64,000 nt of DNA from NCBI GenBank assembly GCA_964006375.1, contig OZ023266.1:13073565-13137564 (forward strand), given 5' to 3'. Made by a program: the position numbers and the translations under genes. The notes under the pieces were generated by a model. It was not told the origin of the DNA and made no database searches. It saw nothing but the letters and a program-made list of their open reading frames with translations. Shown here piece by piece: positions 41,263 to 53,599 of this stretch. Every line of letters starts with the position of its first letter. Position 1 is the stretch's first letter. The stretch comes from Tillus elongatus (taxonomy: Eukaryota; Arthropoda; Insecta; Coleoptera; Cleridae).

Positions 41263-41392
41263 TAGTGAATTTTCGTAGAAAAAATTCACTAATGGGGAGA
41301 TCCCGACTTTCGAATTTTGAAAAAATTTTTGCAAATGAGCGCGAACTAGGACCCCTAGAACCCATATCCGGGGTCAGTTTCAATTTTTATAT

Positions 41393-41490
<98 letters not shown>

Positions 41491-42189
41491 CACACCGATA
41501 ACTCAAAAAATTATGGGCTGATTTTGATAAAATTTGGCATGTACATTTCTTTTGTTAATAGCTTGGATAAGTTTGTTAGTCAGGAAAATCGGACGAGGTT
41601 TTCCGGGAAAATTTTGAGTTTTCATTCGAAAAAAATTCATATCTCAAAAAGTAATAAGCCGATTTTAATAAAATTTGGCACATACCTTCCTTTTGTAAAT
41701 TGCTTTGACATACTTGTTAGAAAGGAAAATCGGACGAGGTTTTCCGGGAAGATTTTGAGTTTTCATTTAAAAAAAATTCATATCTCAAAAAGTAATAAGC
41801 CGATTTTAATAAAATTTGGCATGTACCTTCCTTTTGTAAATGGCTTTGACAAGTTCGTTATTCAGAAAAATTAGACAAGGCTTTCCGGGAAAATTTTGAG
41901 TTTTCATTTGAAAAAATTTTTTATCTTAAAAAATAAAAAATCTATCATAACCAAATTTGGTAGGTAGGTTTACGATATAAAAAGTAAACTATACACCAAA
42001 ATTTAGATTTCTATGTTACAAGAAAAAAAGTTATAATAAAATATTTTGTGCCAGATCATTTCTATGAAAATTCACTACCATAACGCACTTGCTGCGTCCC
42101 CAAATTTTTTTTAATCAAACACGCCTTATGTTATTGCATTTTTGCATTTTCCATCGAAATATAATGCATGTTTGTAAGAAAAAAATTCT
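41263..42189 (+). mobile_element. Family X copy with triplicated R-arm segment
   Basis: L arm, (TA)n 41397-41487, then three tandem versions of a roughly 140-bp block (about 41500-41640, 41641-41780, 41781-41925), each with CCGATTTT.ATAAAATTTGGCA and GGTTTTCCGGGAA. It ends with the M-module right end (42061-42101) and the spacer. Confidence 0.78.
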
Positions 42190-42378
42190 GGACGCAGTAA
42201 GTGCGTTATGGTAGCGAATTTTGATCAAATGCTTAATATTCGAATAGCTCAATTTGCTATCAACCTATAAGGTTGACCAAGAAGCGAATTTTTTCGGGAA
42301 CACTTTAAGTTTACTTTCGGAAATTTTTGTACATTTTCAAACAATAAAGTTATTTTGATGAAACATGGAACATTGTTT
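42190..42378 (+). repeat. Family X M module, left part (interrupted)
   Basis: Begins GGACGCAGTAAGTGCGTTAT and stops at ACATTGTTTTT. The missing right part begins ACTATATAGATTATACTGGT at 43828. The intact module at 43512-43820 shows these two pieces are contiguous. Confidence 0.78.
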
Positions 42379-43827
<1,449 letters not shown>

Positions 43828-43941
43828 TACTATATAGATTATACTGGTAACCAAATTTGATGCCCGCTTTCTTAAAAAAACACACATTATTGCTATTAAA
43901 AAATAGTTTTATGAAAATTCACTACCATAACGCACTTGCTG
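43828..43941 (+). repeat. Family X M module, right part (interrupted)
   Basis: Completes the module begun at 42190; ends CTTGCTGCGTCC. Confidence 0.78.
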
Positions 43942-44647
43942 CGTCCAGAGTTTTTTATTTCAGTATGGCATAAATTGTAACATTTTTTCACGTTTAGAAT
44001 TATTTTACTTGGTACAGGCTTTTAATTATCTTCCCAAGACAAGTTTTCAAAGAGACAAGTAGAAATAAGCAGATTCAGCCCTATAACAGATTTATTCACG
44101 GAAGTAAGAGTTAGTCTCACCTTTCATTTGCACAATTTCTTAATTATGTACTAAGTACATCAGTTACATATTTTAAAATATTATATTAATAAGACAATTT
44201 TCATGTAGAGATATAGGAAATTGAGTACTGTGCTTCCATTTATATCTAGAACAATTATTTATAGGTAAGTACAGATTGTAACTTAATATCTTCAGAAACA
44301 GCTTTCACTATATTCCTATACCTACCCTTGAAATAGTAGTTTAACGACGGTTTCAAGGTAGTACATTAAATTATGATGAAATAAGATTATGGGTAAGAGA
44401 AATTTGCAGAATTATTCATGCTGAATTCATTTAGGTTTCAAGCTGATTGTTGATACAAATTCTATTTATAACTATATAGTTAGAAAATTTTCACTGTTTT
44501 GTCATGTACAAGTTTTTATATTCATCTATAATAAACCAATTGTCTAAATTAAGAATATGCATATACGATTCAAATTAGCCACTCAGTTGTCAGTACTTCA
44601 CGCGAGGTGGCGCTAGTGTACTTGTCACAAATATCACCAATGCTAAA
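43942..44647. other. AT-rich sequence, no gene seen
   Basis: Right-hand interior of candidate P-like element 1; no ORF recognised. Confidence 0.35.
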
Positions 44648-44792
44648 GCATAGGAGTGTCCTGTATTGTCATTATATAGTATTTGCTTTAACTGCCCAAA
44701 AAAAAAAAAATAAGCACAACAAAGCAATGTCCCCTTTGCTTAAATACTGATTGGTGACAAAGTGACAATTTATTAGATACTAACCTTTACAG

Positions 44793-46460
44793 CACAGAAC
44801 ACTCCCTATAGAAGTTTCACCTAAATGGAGCTAACCTGGACTTTATTAGGGCTCTAGTTCGGACATCGCATATAGTAGATGTCGCTAGCAGTGCTACAAT
44901 TATACTGAACAAGCTGTTCAGTGCGCCATTTTATCATACATTCAAAATTCAAATGTTTTGAATGCAAAAAAGTTTTTGTTCGCTTCTAGTTCTTTCATTG
45001 TATAATTATAATACAAGTTTGTTGCTAAACGTTTTTTTAATTAAGTTTTACCTATATTAACTTTTAGTGGATACTTTATAGTGTTTTCATTGTTCGTCGG
45101 TTTTGTGTTTTAGAGGTGCGTTTTTTTTTGTGAATCAAAATATGATCGTTATCATAAGCTTTCTGTTTAAACAATCATGTAATTTCAATTCTATTTTCAG
45201 TTTTCTTATCAAAAAAACAAGGTGCTTTCATAGTTCAAGGTGTTTTGGTGAAACATAATTACAACTGTTTTAGTTTTCAGGCAAGTTTAGAACGTTTTAG
45301 TAGTTTATAGGTTATTCAAAATAACGTTTTTTTACAGAAGCTTTGTGAATATAAATATGATACCAACCAAGAAAACGATTTATTGTTAATTGTGTTCCGG
45401 GGTGCCTGGAATTATTTAACAAAAGACATCGATTTTCGTTGAAATCATCAGAAGACCATTTTGATGACTGGGTGAAAGCTGTACAAAACCCTAAGATGCT
45501 TGGTTTATATCCACAAGCCATTTACGATAGAGTTTATATTTGTGATCGTCATTTCGTTGATGAGGATAAAGTACCTGAAATGAGAAGAGGGCTGAAAAGA
45601 ACTGCTGTTCCTATATTACATATTCCTTTGAGTAAGTATAGTATAGTATTTTAAAGTGCAAATAAAAATTTCTATTTCTATTTATACAACATCTCGGAAG
45701 TAAACAATGGATCGGGTGGATTCGGAAGGCGACCAGAAAGTCTGATAGTGTACACTGTTGTCAGATGAATATTACCAAGTGTCATTTTAAATAAAGAAGG
45801 AAATTAAAGGGTGCACAATTGTTTTTCTAATAAATGACAATATGACGTCATTTATACATATCCTAAAAGAAGGCAAAACCAACCTTGCCATACATTGTGG
45901 TCATGTGAGCATATAAACGTAATAGTGTACAAGCACCAGACTGCTGTACTATACCTACCTATCGATAAGGAATGGCCATATATACTTCATCTTACTTTCA
46001 GAATTAAAATGTTTTTTAAATAAATGTGATAGGAATACTGTTCTAGGTTTTTAAATAAATGTAATAGTAATACTGTTCTAATAAAACACAAGTGTATTTT
46101 ATCTTGTTTGATTTTCCATTAATCATATCGATAGTAAAAACTGAAGCTGCAAGTGTTAGAAGGTTCAAATTGCCAATTAATTTTTCCTATGATTGCAAAG
46201 CTTAAAACAGGCATATGCGTGTTATTAAAACATAACTTGTTTTGCTTTCACTATAAAAATCAATAAAAAAATTATTTGACTAATGTAACCTCTTTACTGG
46301 CAGTGGTATAAAATTAAATAGAATTTATTTGGATTTGCTAAATGAAAATGAAATCAAATTTCCCGCGTGTGACTAAAATTCATCGCATCCGCCAGAGGCG
46401 CTGCAATATTGTTCAAAACGTCAGCATTGGCGTTTCCCTTCTAGAGGGGGTGTTCTGTGC
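44793..46460 (+). mobile_element. P-like element 2 with THAP exon
   Basis: Terminal inverted repeats CACAGAACACTCCCTATAG (left) and the complement of CACAGAACACCCCCTCTAG (right) match in 20 of 22 positions through AGAAG. Direct repeats CTTTACA(G) lie immediately outside (44785-44792 and 46461-46468). Short inverted ends with a 7-8 bp target duplication and a THAP-domain exon are the P-element superfamily pattern. At about 1.67 kb it is shorter than autonomous P elements, and no RNase H-like transposase core was recognised, so it is probably an internally deleted derivative. Confidence 0.72.
45382..45654 (+). CDS. THAP-domain exon
   Basis: The frame reads VNCVPGCLELFNKRHRFSL, then HFDDWVKAVQNPK, then RVYICDRHFVDEDKVP and LKRTAVP. 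This is a full THAP domain: CX3C, the conserved Trp, CX2H in CDRH, Phe after it, and the AVP box. The usual ATG is not present: the codon before VNC is ATT and the nearest upstream in-frame codon is a stop, so the start is lost or lies in another exon (a TTTTTTACAG acceptor-like site ends at 45336). A GTAAGT donor-like site at 45631 fits an exon end there. THAP domains bind DNA in P-type transposases and in host regulators derived from them. Its position inside inverted ends favours transposon origin. Confidence 0.72.
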   Translation: MVNCVPGCLELFNKRHRFSLKSSEDHFDDWVKAVQNPKMLGLYPQAIYDRVYICDRHFVDEDKVPEMRRGLKRTAVPILHIPLSKYSIVF

Positions 46461-46734
46461 CTTTACAGTAACTTGATAGAGACAGTGTGGCTATTCGGTG
46501 ATATCATTATCGTTTTGTATTGGTTGGCAAATCACGTGGTACAAATCCGCCATAAATAATCCAAACTGTGTTTGTTTCCATTCATTATTTACGTGCACAA
46601 ATTGGCTAAGTATTTATGTTTCCAAATAAATTCTTTTGTTTGTTGCAACGAAAACACATTCAACTTGTTTTAATAGCTGGAAATTAAATTCCGCCAGTTG
46701 TTTTGCTCTGATCAAACGCAGCATATAAAATTTC
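46461..46734. other. Unassigned sequence
   Basis: Starts with the right target duplication of P-like element 2; nothing else recognised. Confidence 0.3.
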
Positions 46735-47366
46735 TGGACGCAGCAAGTGCGTTATAGTAGTGAATTTTCATAAGAATTGTACACCATTAGTAAGATATAT
46801 TATTAAAACTAATTCTTTAAATTTAAATGGACCTTGGAGATCGATTTTAGACTCCAAATTAGCGATTATTTGAAAAAAAAAATTTATATGGAGCTAAAAA
46901 AATAAAATTTGGTCTCACATAAAATATGTAAGTGTCTAAAAAATTGTGTTACAAATTTCATTAAATTTTTATTTTGCGGAAAAAAAATTATTTACAAGGG
47001 GAACGTACCTGTCAAATTATAAATATGGCAGGCATATTTCCTTATCAATTGCTCGATGTCTTTGTTTAAGTCAACCCATCCAGTTTTTGCAAAAAATAAA
47101 AAACAAAAAAGGTTTTTTTGAAGCAAATTTGTAGTTATCCGCGAAGCTCATTATGTTATTTTTCTTTAATTTAGTCTCCACGGTGGGTTTACATATTTGT
47201 TATTATGGTTCAAGATTGAAGATTCTAGCTTAATGGAAAATTTATTGAGCTATCGGATTTGAAATATTTTTACGAAAATTTTCTACCATAACATACTTGC
47301 TGCACCCAGGCCCTTTTCAACACTTACTTACGGTTGCTGTATCCATACTTTTTGAAAATGATAAAA
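46735..47366. repeat. Diverged M-module-bounded repeat, copy 1
   Basis: Begins CTGGACGCAGCAAGTGCG and contains the complement end CATAACATACTTGCTGC near 47286-47305. The part from about 47085 is repeated directly at 48000-48275. Confidence 0.55.
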
Positions 47367-47984
47367 TATTGCAGCTTACTATGTAAGACTGACAAACAAG
47401 GCAACCTCAAAATCATTTTTGGAAAAATACTTAAAAAAATGAAATGAGGTAACAATTTAAACATACATTAGAAATCTTGGTTCGCTGCTTCGTCGCGGGG
47501 TTCTCTTTCCCTTCTGCATGCCCACAATTACCCTCAATGCATAAACAGGAACAATGTAAACAAGAGAAATTCCTTTGGAACAACCCCTAAGAAAGTTACG
47601 GAACCTGCGGTGAATACAGAGGTTCTGCGCGCTGTAAACAGGATTTTAAGGAGGTATAGCTGCAAAACGGGATAAAGGCAGCTTAAAAAGGTCCAACTAA
47701 GCTGTTTCGTTCGCACTTTCCTCTCACATTTCCTTTTTATATTCTTCTATGTTCAGCACCCCTATTCACTCTTGGTCCCGTAACTTTGTTGTGGGCTATT
47801 TGCAAGAAATTCTTCTTGTGGTTTGGACACCCAGAAAGGGTTCTAGGCATATTTCTCAAAATATTTTTCTAAACGCCTCTCATGTGCTAATCTGCAAATT
47901 TACCGAAAATTTAATTTTTATTGACTAACGGAATGCATCTATGAATTTATAGGTGGCAGGTAAGTATTTTTCCATATTAATCGC
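47367..47984. other. Unassigned sequence
   Basis: Slightly higher GC than the neighbours; the ORF at 47534-47716 is unrecognised. Confidence 0.3.
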
Positions 47985-48275
47985 TTAAATGGTCGGTTTT
48001 AATCAACTCAATCGAACCAGTTTCTGCAAACAAAATAACAAAAAAGTTTTTTAAAACAAATTTGTAATTATCTGCGAAGCTCATTGTGTTATTTTTTTAA
48101 TTTAGTATCCACGCTGCTTTTATACAGGTCTTACTATGTATCAAAACTGAAGATTCTAGGTTAGTGGGAAATCACCACTTAAAAGATTTTTATAAGAATT
48201 TGCTACCATAGCGCACTTAAACTCTTTTCAACACTTATTTACTGTTGCTGTATCCATACTTTTTGAAAATGAAAT
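47985..48275. repeat. Direct repeat, copy 2
   Basis: Shares GCGAAGCTCATT, TATCCATACTTTTTGAAAAT and other blocks in order with 47085-47366. Confidence 0.6.
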
Positions 48276-48649
48276 AAATATAAACAATACAAAATTTTGA
48301 AATCAAAATTTCAATAATTTAACCTAAACATCTGTTTATATAATTTTAACTAGTGATGTATGTACTTTGTAGTACCTACCTAGATATTACTGTATTAGTT
48401 CGGGGTAGGTATATTTCTTGTAATAGCTACCAGTAAATTCTGTATAGAGTTCACTAGGTAATACATACAATATCTACAATCTACATGCAGTTTACCTATC
48501 ACTTTCATATTTGTTTCATTGGATGTTACAATCATAATATATTACTACAGTCATTTTGTTAAAGTTAAGCTAAAATTTAAAGTTGGGTTATTATTTACCT
48601 ACCGTTTGTATTAACCTTAGAATATAAGTATCTTGTTGCTTTATATGAA
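48276..48649. other. AT-rich sequence, no gene seen
   Basis: Nothing recognised. Confidence 0.35.
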
Positions 48650-48925
48650 GTGAGTCGTGAGACACGAAGCAACGTGCCGCCAACGTGCCCACTCACTTAG
48701 TGTTGGAGGGCTGGCTACCATAGCCGTTTTACGTTATAGGTGTATTTTCGTTACAATTATTATGCCGTACTGAAGAGCTCTAATTAGAGCGAAACCGGTC
48801 TGCGGTTCCAATTGTGGCGAGAATGTATCTAGCCTTATATACTCTGTCCCTATATTAGGGTAGAAATGGGCCAGGGCTGACAATTTACTAAATTGTTAGT
48901 TGGTTGTATACAGTCTCTATACAGT
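48650..48925 (+). repeat. Hammerhead-ribozyme repeat unit (solo)
   Basis: Collinear with the unit at 55807-56321: CGTGCCGCC near the start, GGCTGGCTA.CATAGCCG, TATGCCGTACTGAAGAGCTC, then TAGAAATGGGCCAGGGCTGA and AAATTGTTAGTT. A single, moderately diverged copy. Confidence 0.78.
48765..48805 (+). ncRNA. Hammerhead ribozyme, type I, stem III ACCGGT
   Basis: Order: stem I strand CCGTA; core CTGAAGA (C3 U4 G5 A6 N7 G8 A9); stem II GCTCT-AATT-AGAGC; GAA; stem III ACC/GGT; C17 before the expected cleavage point; stem I return strand TGCGG, pairing with CCGTA through one G-U. All invariant core positions are kept. Stem III is a 6-nt palindrome without a loop, so self-cleavage would probably need two paired copies, as described for the short-stem-III hammerheads of Penelope-like retroelements. 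Confidence 0.8.
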
Positions 48926-49760
48926 CTCACCTTTGGAAGACATTTACGTTTCTAAATTACATAAAAACCCTAATTATCAATTAATTTCTGTTTTAAAAAT
49001 AAAATTTATTTATTATTTCACTAAAATTACTTTGAATATGTGCAGATGCCATTCAAGCCGCAGCCATGTAAATTTGACGTCACAAACACACACCCACACA
49101 CACTGAAACTGTATTTAAATTATATATACAAAATTCATCTTGAATTTTCGTAATCCCATTTCATATATACTTTGAACAGTTATCATATCAATAAGTACAC
49201 TTTAATTATTTTTTAACGTTCACTACGAAAGCATATCAAAATTAACTTTCAGCAAATCTTCTAAAATTACGTATTTGTAAAACTTTTTAAAAGTCATTGA
49301 TTTGAAAATATTGAAAGTGAATCACAAAGTGCTTTGAAATTTAAACCAAGTTTATAAAGAATATAAAGTATTAAAATAAGTCAATTAAAATTAACAATCT
49401 ACTTAAAGTTCTGATTCAATTTTTTTATTGGGAAACAGACTTATATTGTAAATTATATAATATAACAAATATATACAGGCTGGATATTTACTTTCTGCTG
49501 TAGACACTTTTTGTGAAAAAAAGTGGGTATAGCATTTCTTATGGTAATAAAACTTTTTACTAAATAAAACTATCTCTGTGTTCTATTAACGTTATTGACT
49601 CTTTTAGCAACTCTTCCCCGAAGAGATCTCGTTTACTGAAGACCACGGTTTTAGTACTTTCAAATAATTCGCGTGTGTAAAAAGTAATTAATGAACGTAT
49701 ACCTTGGAGTCTTAGTATAAAAAGAACTTTGGATATACAGTATAATTTACCTCGGGAAAT
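48926..49760. other. AT-rich sequence, no gene seen
   Basis: Contains a short CACACA run near 49083-49103. No gene was recognised. Confidence 0.35.
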
Positions 49761-49879
49761 ATAATAATAATAATATAATAATACACATTTATTGAGAAGG
49801 TTTCCCTCCATAGAGAAAATACAAGTAAACATACAATAATGAAAAATTCACACACACAAAAAAAATATCTCCCCCAATA

Positions 49880-50035
49880 AATGTAGAGAAAAAAAAACTG
49901 CCTAAGTCAAAGACTTGTTGGCAGTATAGTTAAATACAATAATGCACACTTTACACAAACAAACAAAAAATCTCACCCCACAAATGGAGAGAAAAAAAAA
50001 CTGCCTAAGTCAAAAACTTGTTGGCAGTATAGCAA
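49880..50035 (-). repeat. Tandem ~99-bp repeat in LINE 3' region with hairpins
   Basis: GAGAAAAAAAAACTGCCTAA...TTGGCAGTATAG occurs at about 49888-49931 and again at about 49988-50031. Each contains CTGCC...GGCAG and AAGTC.AA.GACTT complements that fold into a stem-loop, a plausible RT recognition structure. Confidence 0.6.
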
Positions 50036-50408
50036 AAACAAAACTACACAAAAAACACATTTTTTTATCATTTCTACCATATGCTTCCCTCCAAAGAAGT
50101 CATTAATTAAAAACATCGTAACGCATCTGCTACACAAAAACAAAAAAAGCATATATGCACTTTAAAATACCAACATCTAAAAAAAACAAACTAAGTTTCC
50201 AGTCTCCAATCACAGTATATATGCCTCAATACCGATATCCACTCCGACCTGCCCGTCCCCAGTTTAAACACACTGTTCTCTCTCCACTCAAAAAAACAAA
50301 CAAAGAAGCAGAGAAACACCGACACTCACGCGACCAACCACACACACCTCCAGGCGCACACACGCCCGCACCCACACAAAACCACCGACTCATGCTGGAA
50401 CCAGCGTG

Positions 50409-50906
50409 TCAATTTCTTCTAAATAAAGAGTGAATGACACTTCTAGGGGTATGAAAAATCCAGCTCTTTAATCGTTTCTTAAATAAATTCAAAGTAGTGT
50501 GTTCTCTTATTTCAGGAGGCACCGAATTATAAACCCTTACACATAGGTAAGCAAAAGATCTCTGCGCAACTGCCTTCCTCACCTTTTGCGTTTTAAAAGA
50601 GTGTGTGCTATGTCTAGTAAAATGTGAGTGCTCTATTATTGTAAGACTCTCTCGCTGAGCATGCTGAGTGTTTGCAACCGTAAAGTAAAATAGCTCCCTA
50701 ATATCCATTAAGCAAGTGTCCTTGTATAGACGATCACTAGGGTAAGCATAATCTTTACCATGTATCACCTTAACAATACGGTTTTGGGTACTCTGGAGAA
50801 ATCTGAGATGGGACTCACACGCACCGCCCCAGGCTAGTATGCCGTAACGTAGAACACTCTCAACCAATGCATGATATACAATACGCAGATGTTTATTATC
50901 CAACAT
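50409..50906 (-). CDS. LINE RT C-terminal domain
   Basis: A 165-codon frame covering the region after the thumb: LVESVLRYGILAWGGA, QNRIVKVIHGKDYAYPSDRL, DIRELFYF, the AVAQRSFAYLCVRVYNSVPP block, and a basic end ending HSLFRRN. There is no catalytic motif. The corresponding part of the 16189-17235 ORF can be aligned with it along its length. Confidence 0.8.
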   Translation of the reverse strand: MLDNKHLRIVYHALVESVLRYGILAWGGACESHLRFLQSTQNRIVKVIHGKDYAYPSDRLYKDTCLMDIRELFYFTVANTQHAQRESLTIIEHSHFTRHSTHSFKTQKVRKAVAQRSFAYLCVRVYNSVPPEIREHTTLNLFKKRLKSWIFHTPRSVIHSLFRRN

Positions 50907-51313
50907 TTCCTTAATAATCTCAATTTGTACAGCAATACCCTACGTTTTTTAATCAATCTTTGAATATGGAAATCCCATCTCATATGGCAATCTATATCTA
51001 GTCCCAGATATGATACTTTGTTCACCTTTCGTATTGCCAAATCACTACCAACACTGATCGCATCATAAGAGGGCAAACCGCGGACGTAAGATGAGAAAGG
51101 GACAAAGACGGTTTTTGAAACGTTCACGGTCAACCATCTATCAGAAAACCATGCCATAATCACCTCAATATCCCTCTCAACTAGTTTTTTGAGAACACCA
51201 ACTGTCTGCCGTATAGAAAATAGTGTCAAAAGCTTTTTTTAAATCTATAAAAACGCATAATGACGGATGATTGCCTTTGTCAAGACTATCATATATGCTG
51301 GAGGTTAGATCGT

Positions 51314-51793
51314 TTACAGCATCCTGAGTTGATTTTTTTTTTCACAAAAACCATATTGCTTATCAGACAAGAGATTATATTTCCGCAGGTAACTGTTTAG
51401 CCGCTCTTTCAGTATCATCTCCAAAACCTTTGCAACATTGGAAATCAAAGAAATCGGCCTATAATTCGTCACATCTAGGCAATCTTCGCCTTTATAAAAA
51501 GGTTTCACAATTGAGGAAAAGTAATCATTAAAATAGTCCGCCATACTAAGATGATCTTGCAGGAGCCTGCCTTCCTTGGTTTTTATGCTCTCTATGTTCT
51601 TGTTTCTGTGTCCATTATTCATCCTGTTAATTGTTGTCCATAGACATTTGGAGCTGTCTCCTGCCTTGCTTATCAAATCTCCATAGAATTTTCTCTTGGT
51701 TGTCCTAATTAAATCGTTGAGTTTATTTCGGTATCTTTTATACTCATCAAACAACTCAGCATTGTCAGGATCCTTTTGAACTTCCCTATACAA
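51314..51793 (-). CDS. LINE linker and RT N-terminal segment
   Basis: Begins with a lysine-rich linker (YKRYRNKLNDLIRTTKRKFY) typical between endonuclease and RT, then SSIVKPFYKGEDC, NYRPISLISNVAKVLE and LLSDKQYGF, RT motifs 1-2. A frameshift ends the frame just after KQYGF, and the correct frame continues into motif A. Confidence 0.78.
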   Translation of the reverse strand: MYREVQKDPDNAELFDEYKRYRNKLNDLIRTTKRKFYGDLISKAGDSSKCLWTTINRMNNGHRNKNIESIKTKEGRLLQDHLSMADYFNDYFSSIVKPFYKGEDCLDVTNYRPISLISNVAKVLEMILKERLNSYLRKYNLLSDKQYGFCEKKNQLRML

Positions 51794-51819
51794 TCTATGC
51801 TTTGTTTGTACCGATCGTA

Positions 51820-52755
51820 TTATACCACTGGTAATCCACTCTGTTTTCCCCTTTTTTTTTGGGGTATATACCGTCTTGTGGACTCAGCGATGATCTTTTG
51901 AAAACTTTCCATGAAAATCTCAGCTGCTTCCTCGATATCCCCACAGTTATAAACATGTGTCCAGCTTTGATACCGCAGCCTTCTCTTCAATCTCTCAACA
52001 TCCAAATGATACTTATAATTCATTTCATCACCCTCCGACTCATACACAGGAAATTGTATTTGCAATATCGTTGAGAAATGATCCGTTATACCTGACTTTA
52101 ATACAACCGGCACATATTCCATCTGACGAATATTTGATTTTATAAACATGTGATCGATGCAGGTATTCGAGTCTCTGCAGCTCCTTGTCGTCTCATCAAT
52201 CAATGATAGGTAGCCCCCCGAGGAAAAAATATCCAGGTAGTGATGGACATTCCCATCATTTGACAATATATCCAAATTAAGGTCACCCAAAAATAAATGT
52301 ATCTGCCACCTCCTTTTAACTGTTTGCAAATACTTTTGTAGTTCTTCATTAAATATAGCCGCACCAGTAGCAGGAGAACGGTAAGCAGCCGTCAATAAAA
52401 TTTTCGTCCTGTTGTATTCAAGCATGACTTTAATGGCAGTTGACTGCTCCAATTTCACTAAATTGTGTGAGCAGGCTAAGTCGCATTTAACATAAACAAC
52501 AACCCCGTCATTCTGGTTGTAATGTCCTCCACTATAAAACAACTTATACCCATCTAAAGAAAACAAACTTATATCCGCGACCTGCCATGTTTCACTCAAT
52601 ACCACCACATGAAAATCGCATCCCAAATCAGCAAGCAAAACTCTTAGCTCGTCGAAATTTTTTGCCAGACTTCTAATATTCATGTGAAAAATCCTAAAGC
52701 AATATATACAATAGCGAAATAGCGAAATAAATAACAAAATAAAAAAGTAATACAA
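51820..52755 (-). CDS. LINE APE-type endonuclease, open frame
   Basis: A 311-codon open frame for the target-nicking endonuclease. Catalytic positions are present: N26 in HMNIRSL, E55 in LSETW, YRSP at 125-128, D158 and N160 in GDLNLD, IDHMF at 200-204, and D225-H226 in ITDHF. The hydrophobic first 20 residues are probably upstream sequence read through rather than part of the enzyme, since homologous domains begin near FHMNIRSL. No internal stop is present, in contrast to the damaged RT downstream. Confidence 0.87.
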   Translation of the reverse strand: MYYFFILLFISLFRYCIYCFRIFHMNIRSLAKNFDELRVLLADLGCDFHVVVLSETWQVADISLFSLDGYKLFYSGGHYNQNDGVVVYVKCDLACSHNLVKLEQSTAIKVMLEYNRTKILLTAAYRSPATGAAIFNEELQKYLQTVKRRWQIHLFLGDLNLDILSNDGNVHHYLDIFSSGGYLSLIDETTRSCRDSNTCIDHMFIKSNIRQMEYVPVVLKSGITDHFSTILQIQFPVYESEGDEMNYKYHLDVERLKRRLRYQSWTHVYNCGDIEEAAEIFMESFQKIIAESTRRYIPQKKRGKQSGLPVV

Positions 52756-53599
52756 GCGCAGAAAACTAGAGTCTTTTAGTTGTATAATATAAAACAGTAT
52801 GTTCTATGTAGCACCTAATTATTTTCAAGATCGGATATATATTCTTTGACATGGCGCAGTCCATTTACGACCTAAAACCATCAACACATGTCTACACTTA
52901 TATGTAGCGAGATACAGGTCATGTGACATCATTAACCCAAGGATATGTCACAGCATAGGTATCTGTGCTGTGCAGATGCTTTGTGTTGGTGAGTATCCTT
53001 TACAAGATGCACTCCCGCTGTTTGCTAATGAGAAACTGCATCCCTTGCCCCACCTCTTTGGAAAGCCGTAACGACAATACTCGTTGGACAGCACGTTTCC
53101 CGTTTCAAGTGATATTATTATTAATGAAATAAAGTTATAAGTAGGCATAGGCAACTCGATTTCATGTTGTTGCCTTAGTTTTATGTATAATTTGGTCTTT
53201 GATGTTTAATTGATGTAATTTCTGGATTGTTTGATACATACGGACAGTTAATCAAATACCGATTCTAAAATATGGTGGGCGTCGGTTAGAAATGTCAGGC
53301 TACTTCAGTTTTATTCACCACATCATTCGTGAATATGTAAGTGGTAGTGTAGGTGGGACTCGGGTCGTTTGAATAATTTACATTTTTATTTGTCAGTTCA
53401 GGCGTCAAGGATTATGGTTACTAAATCCCTAATTTCTTTGTGTTAATAACACAACAAAGTAATTTGCAGTGCTGTTTAAGAAACATAAACTATTAAATGA
53501 ATAATTTTAAAAAAATGAAACAACACGATTTTATAATTCAATGAAAATTGTACAAAATGCACCAAAAATAAGAATATAATGTTGCATGTGCTCCCATCT
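52756..53599. other. Unassigned sequence
   Basis: Probably includes the LINE 5' region near 52756-52900. The ORF at 52948-53154 (minus) is unrecognised. Confidence 0.35.

Larger units (their letters stand above)
49761..52755 (-). mobile_element. LINE with intact endonuclease and deleted RT core
   Basis: Minus-strand order: endonuclease ORF (52755-51820), linker and RT start (51793-51314) with NYRPISLISNVAKVLEMIL and KQYGF, motif A as VFIDLKKAFDT (about 51240), then a deletion that removes motif B and FADD, joining to VGVLKKLVERDIEVIMAWF (about 51190). The thumb region (NKVSYLGLDID) follows, and after another frameshift the C-terminal ORF (50906-50409). The 3' region has two tandem hairpin-bearing repeats (about 49880-50035) and ends in an ATT-rich tail after AATAAATG near 49790. 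It is related to the LINE at 15830-17610. Confidence 0.85.
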
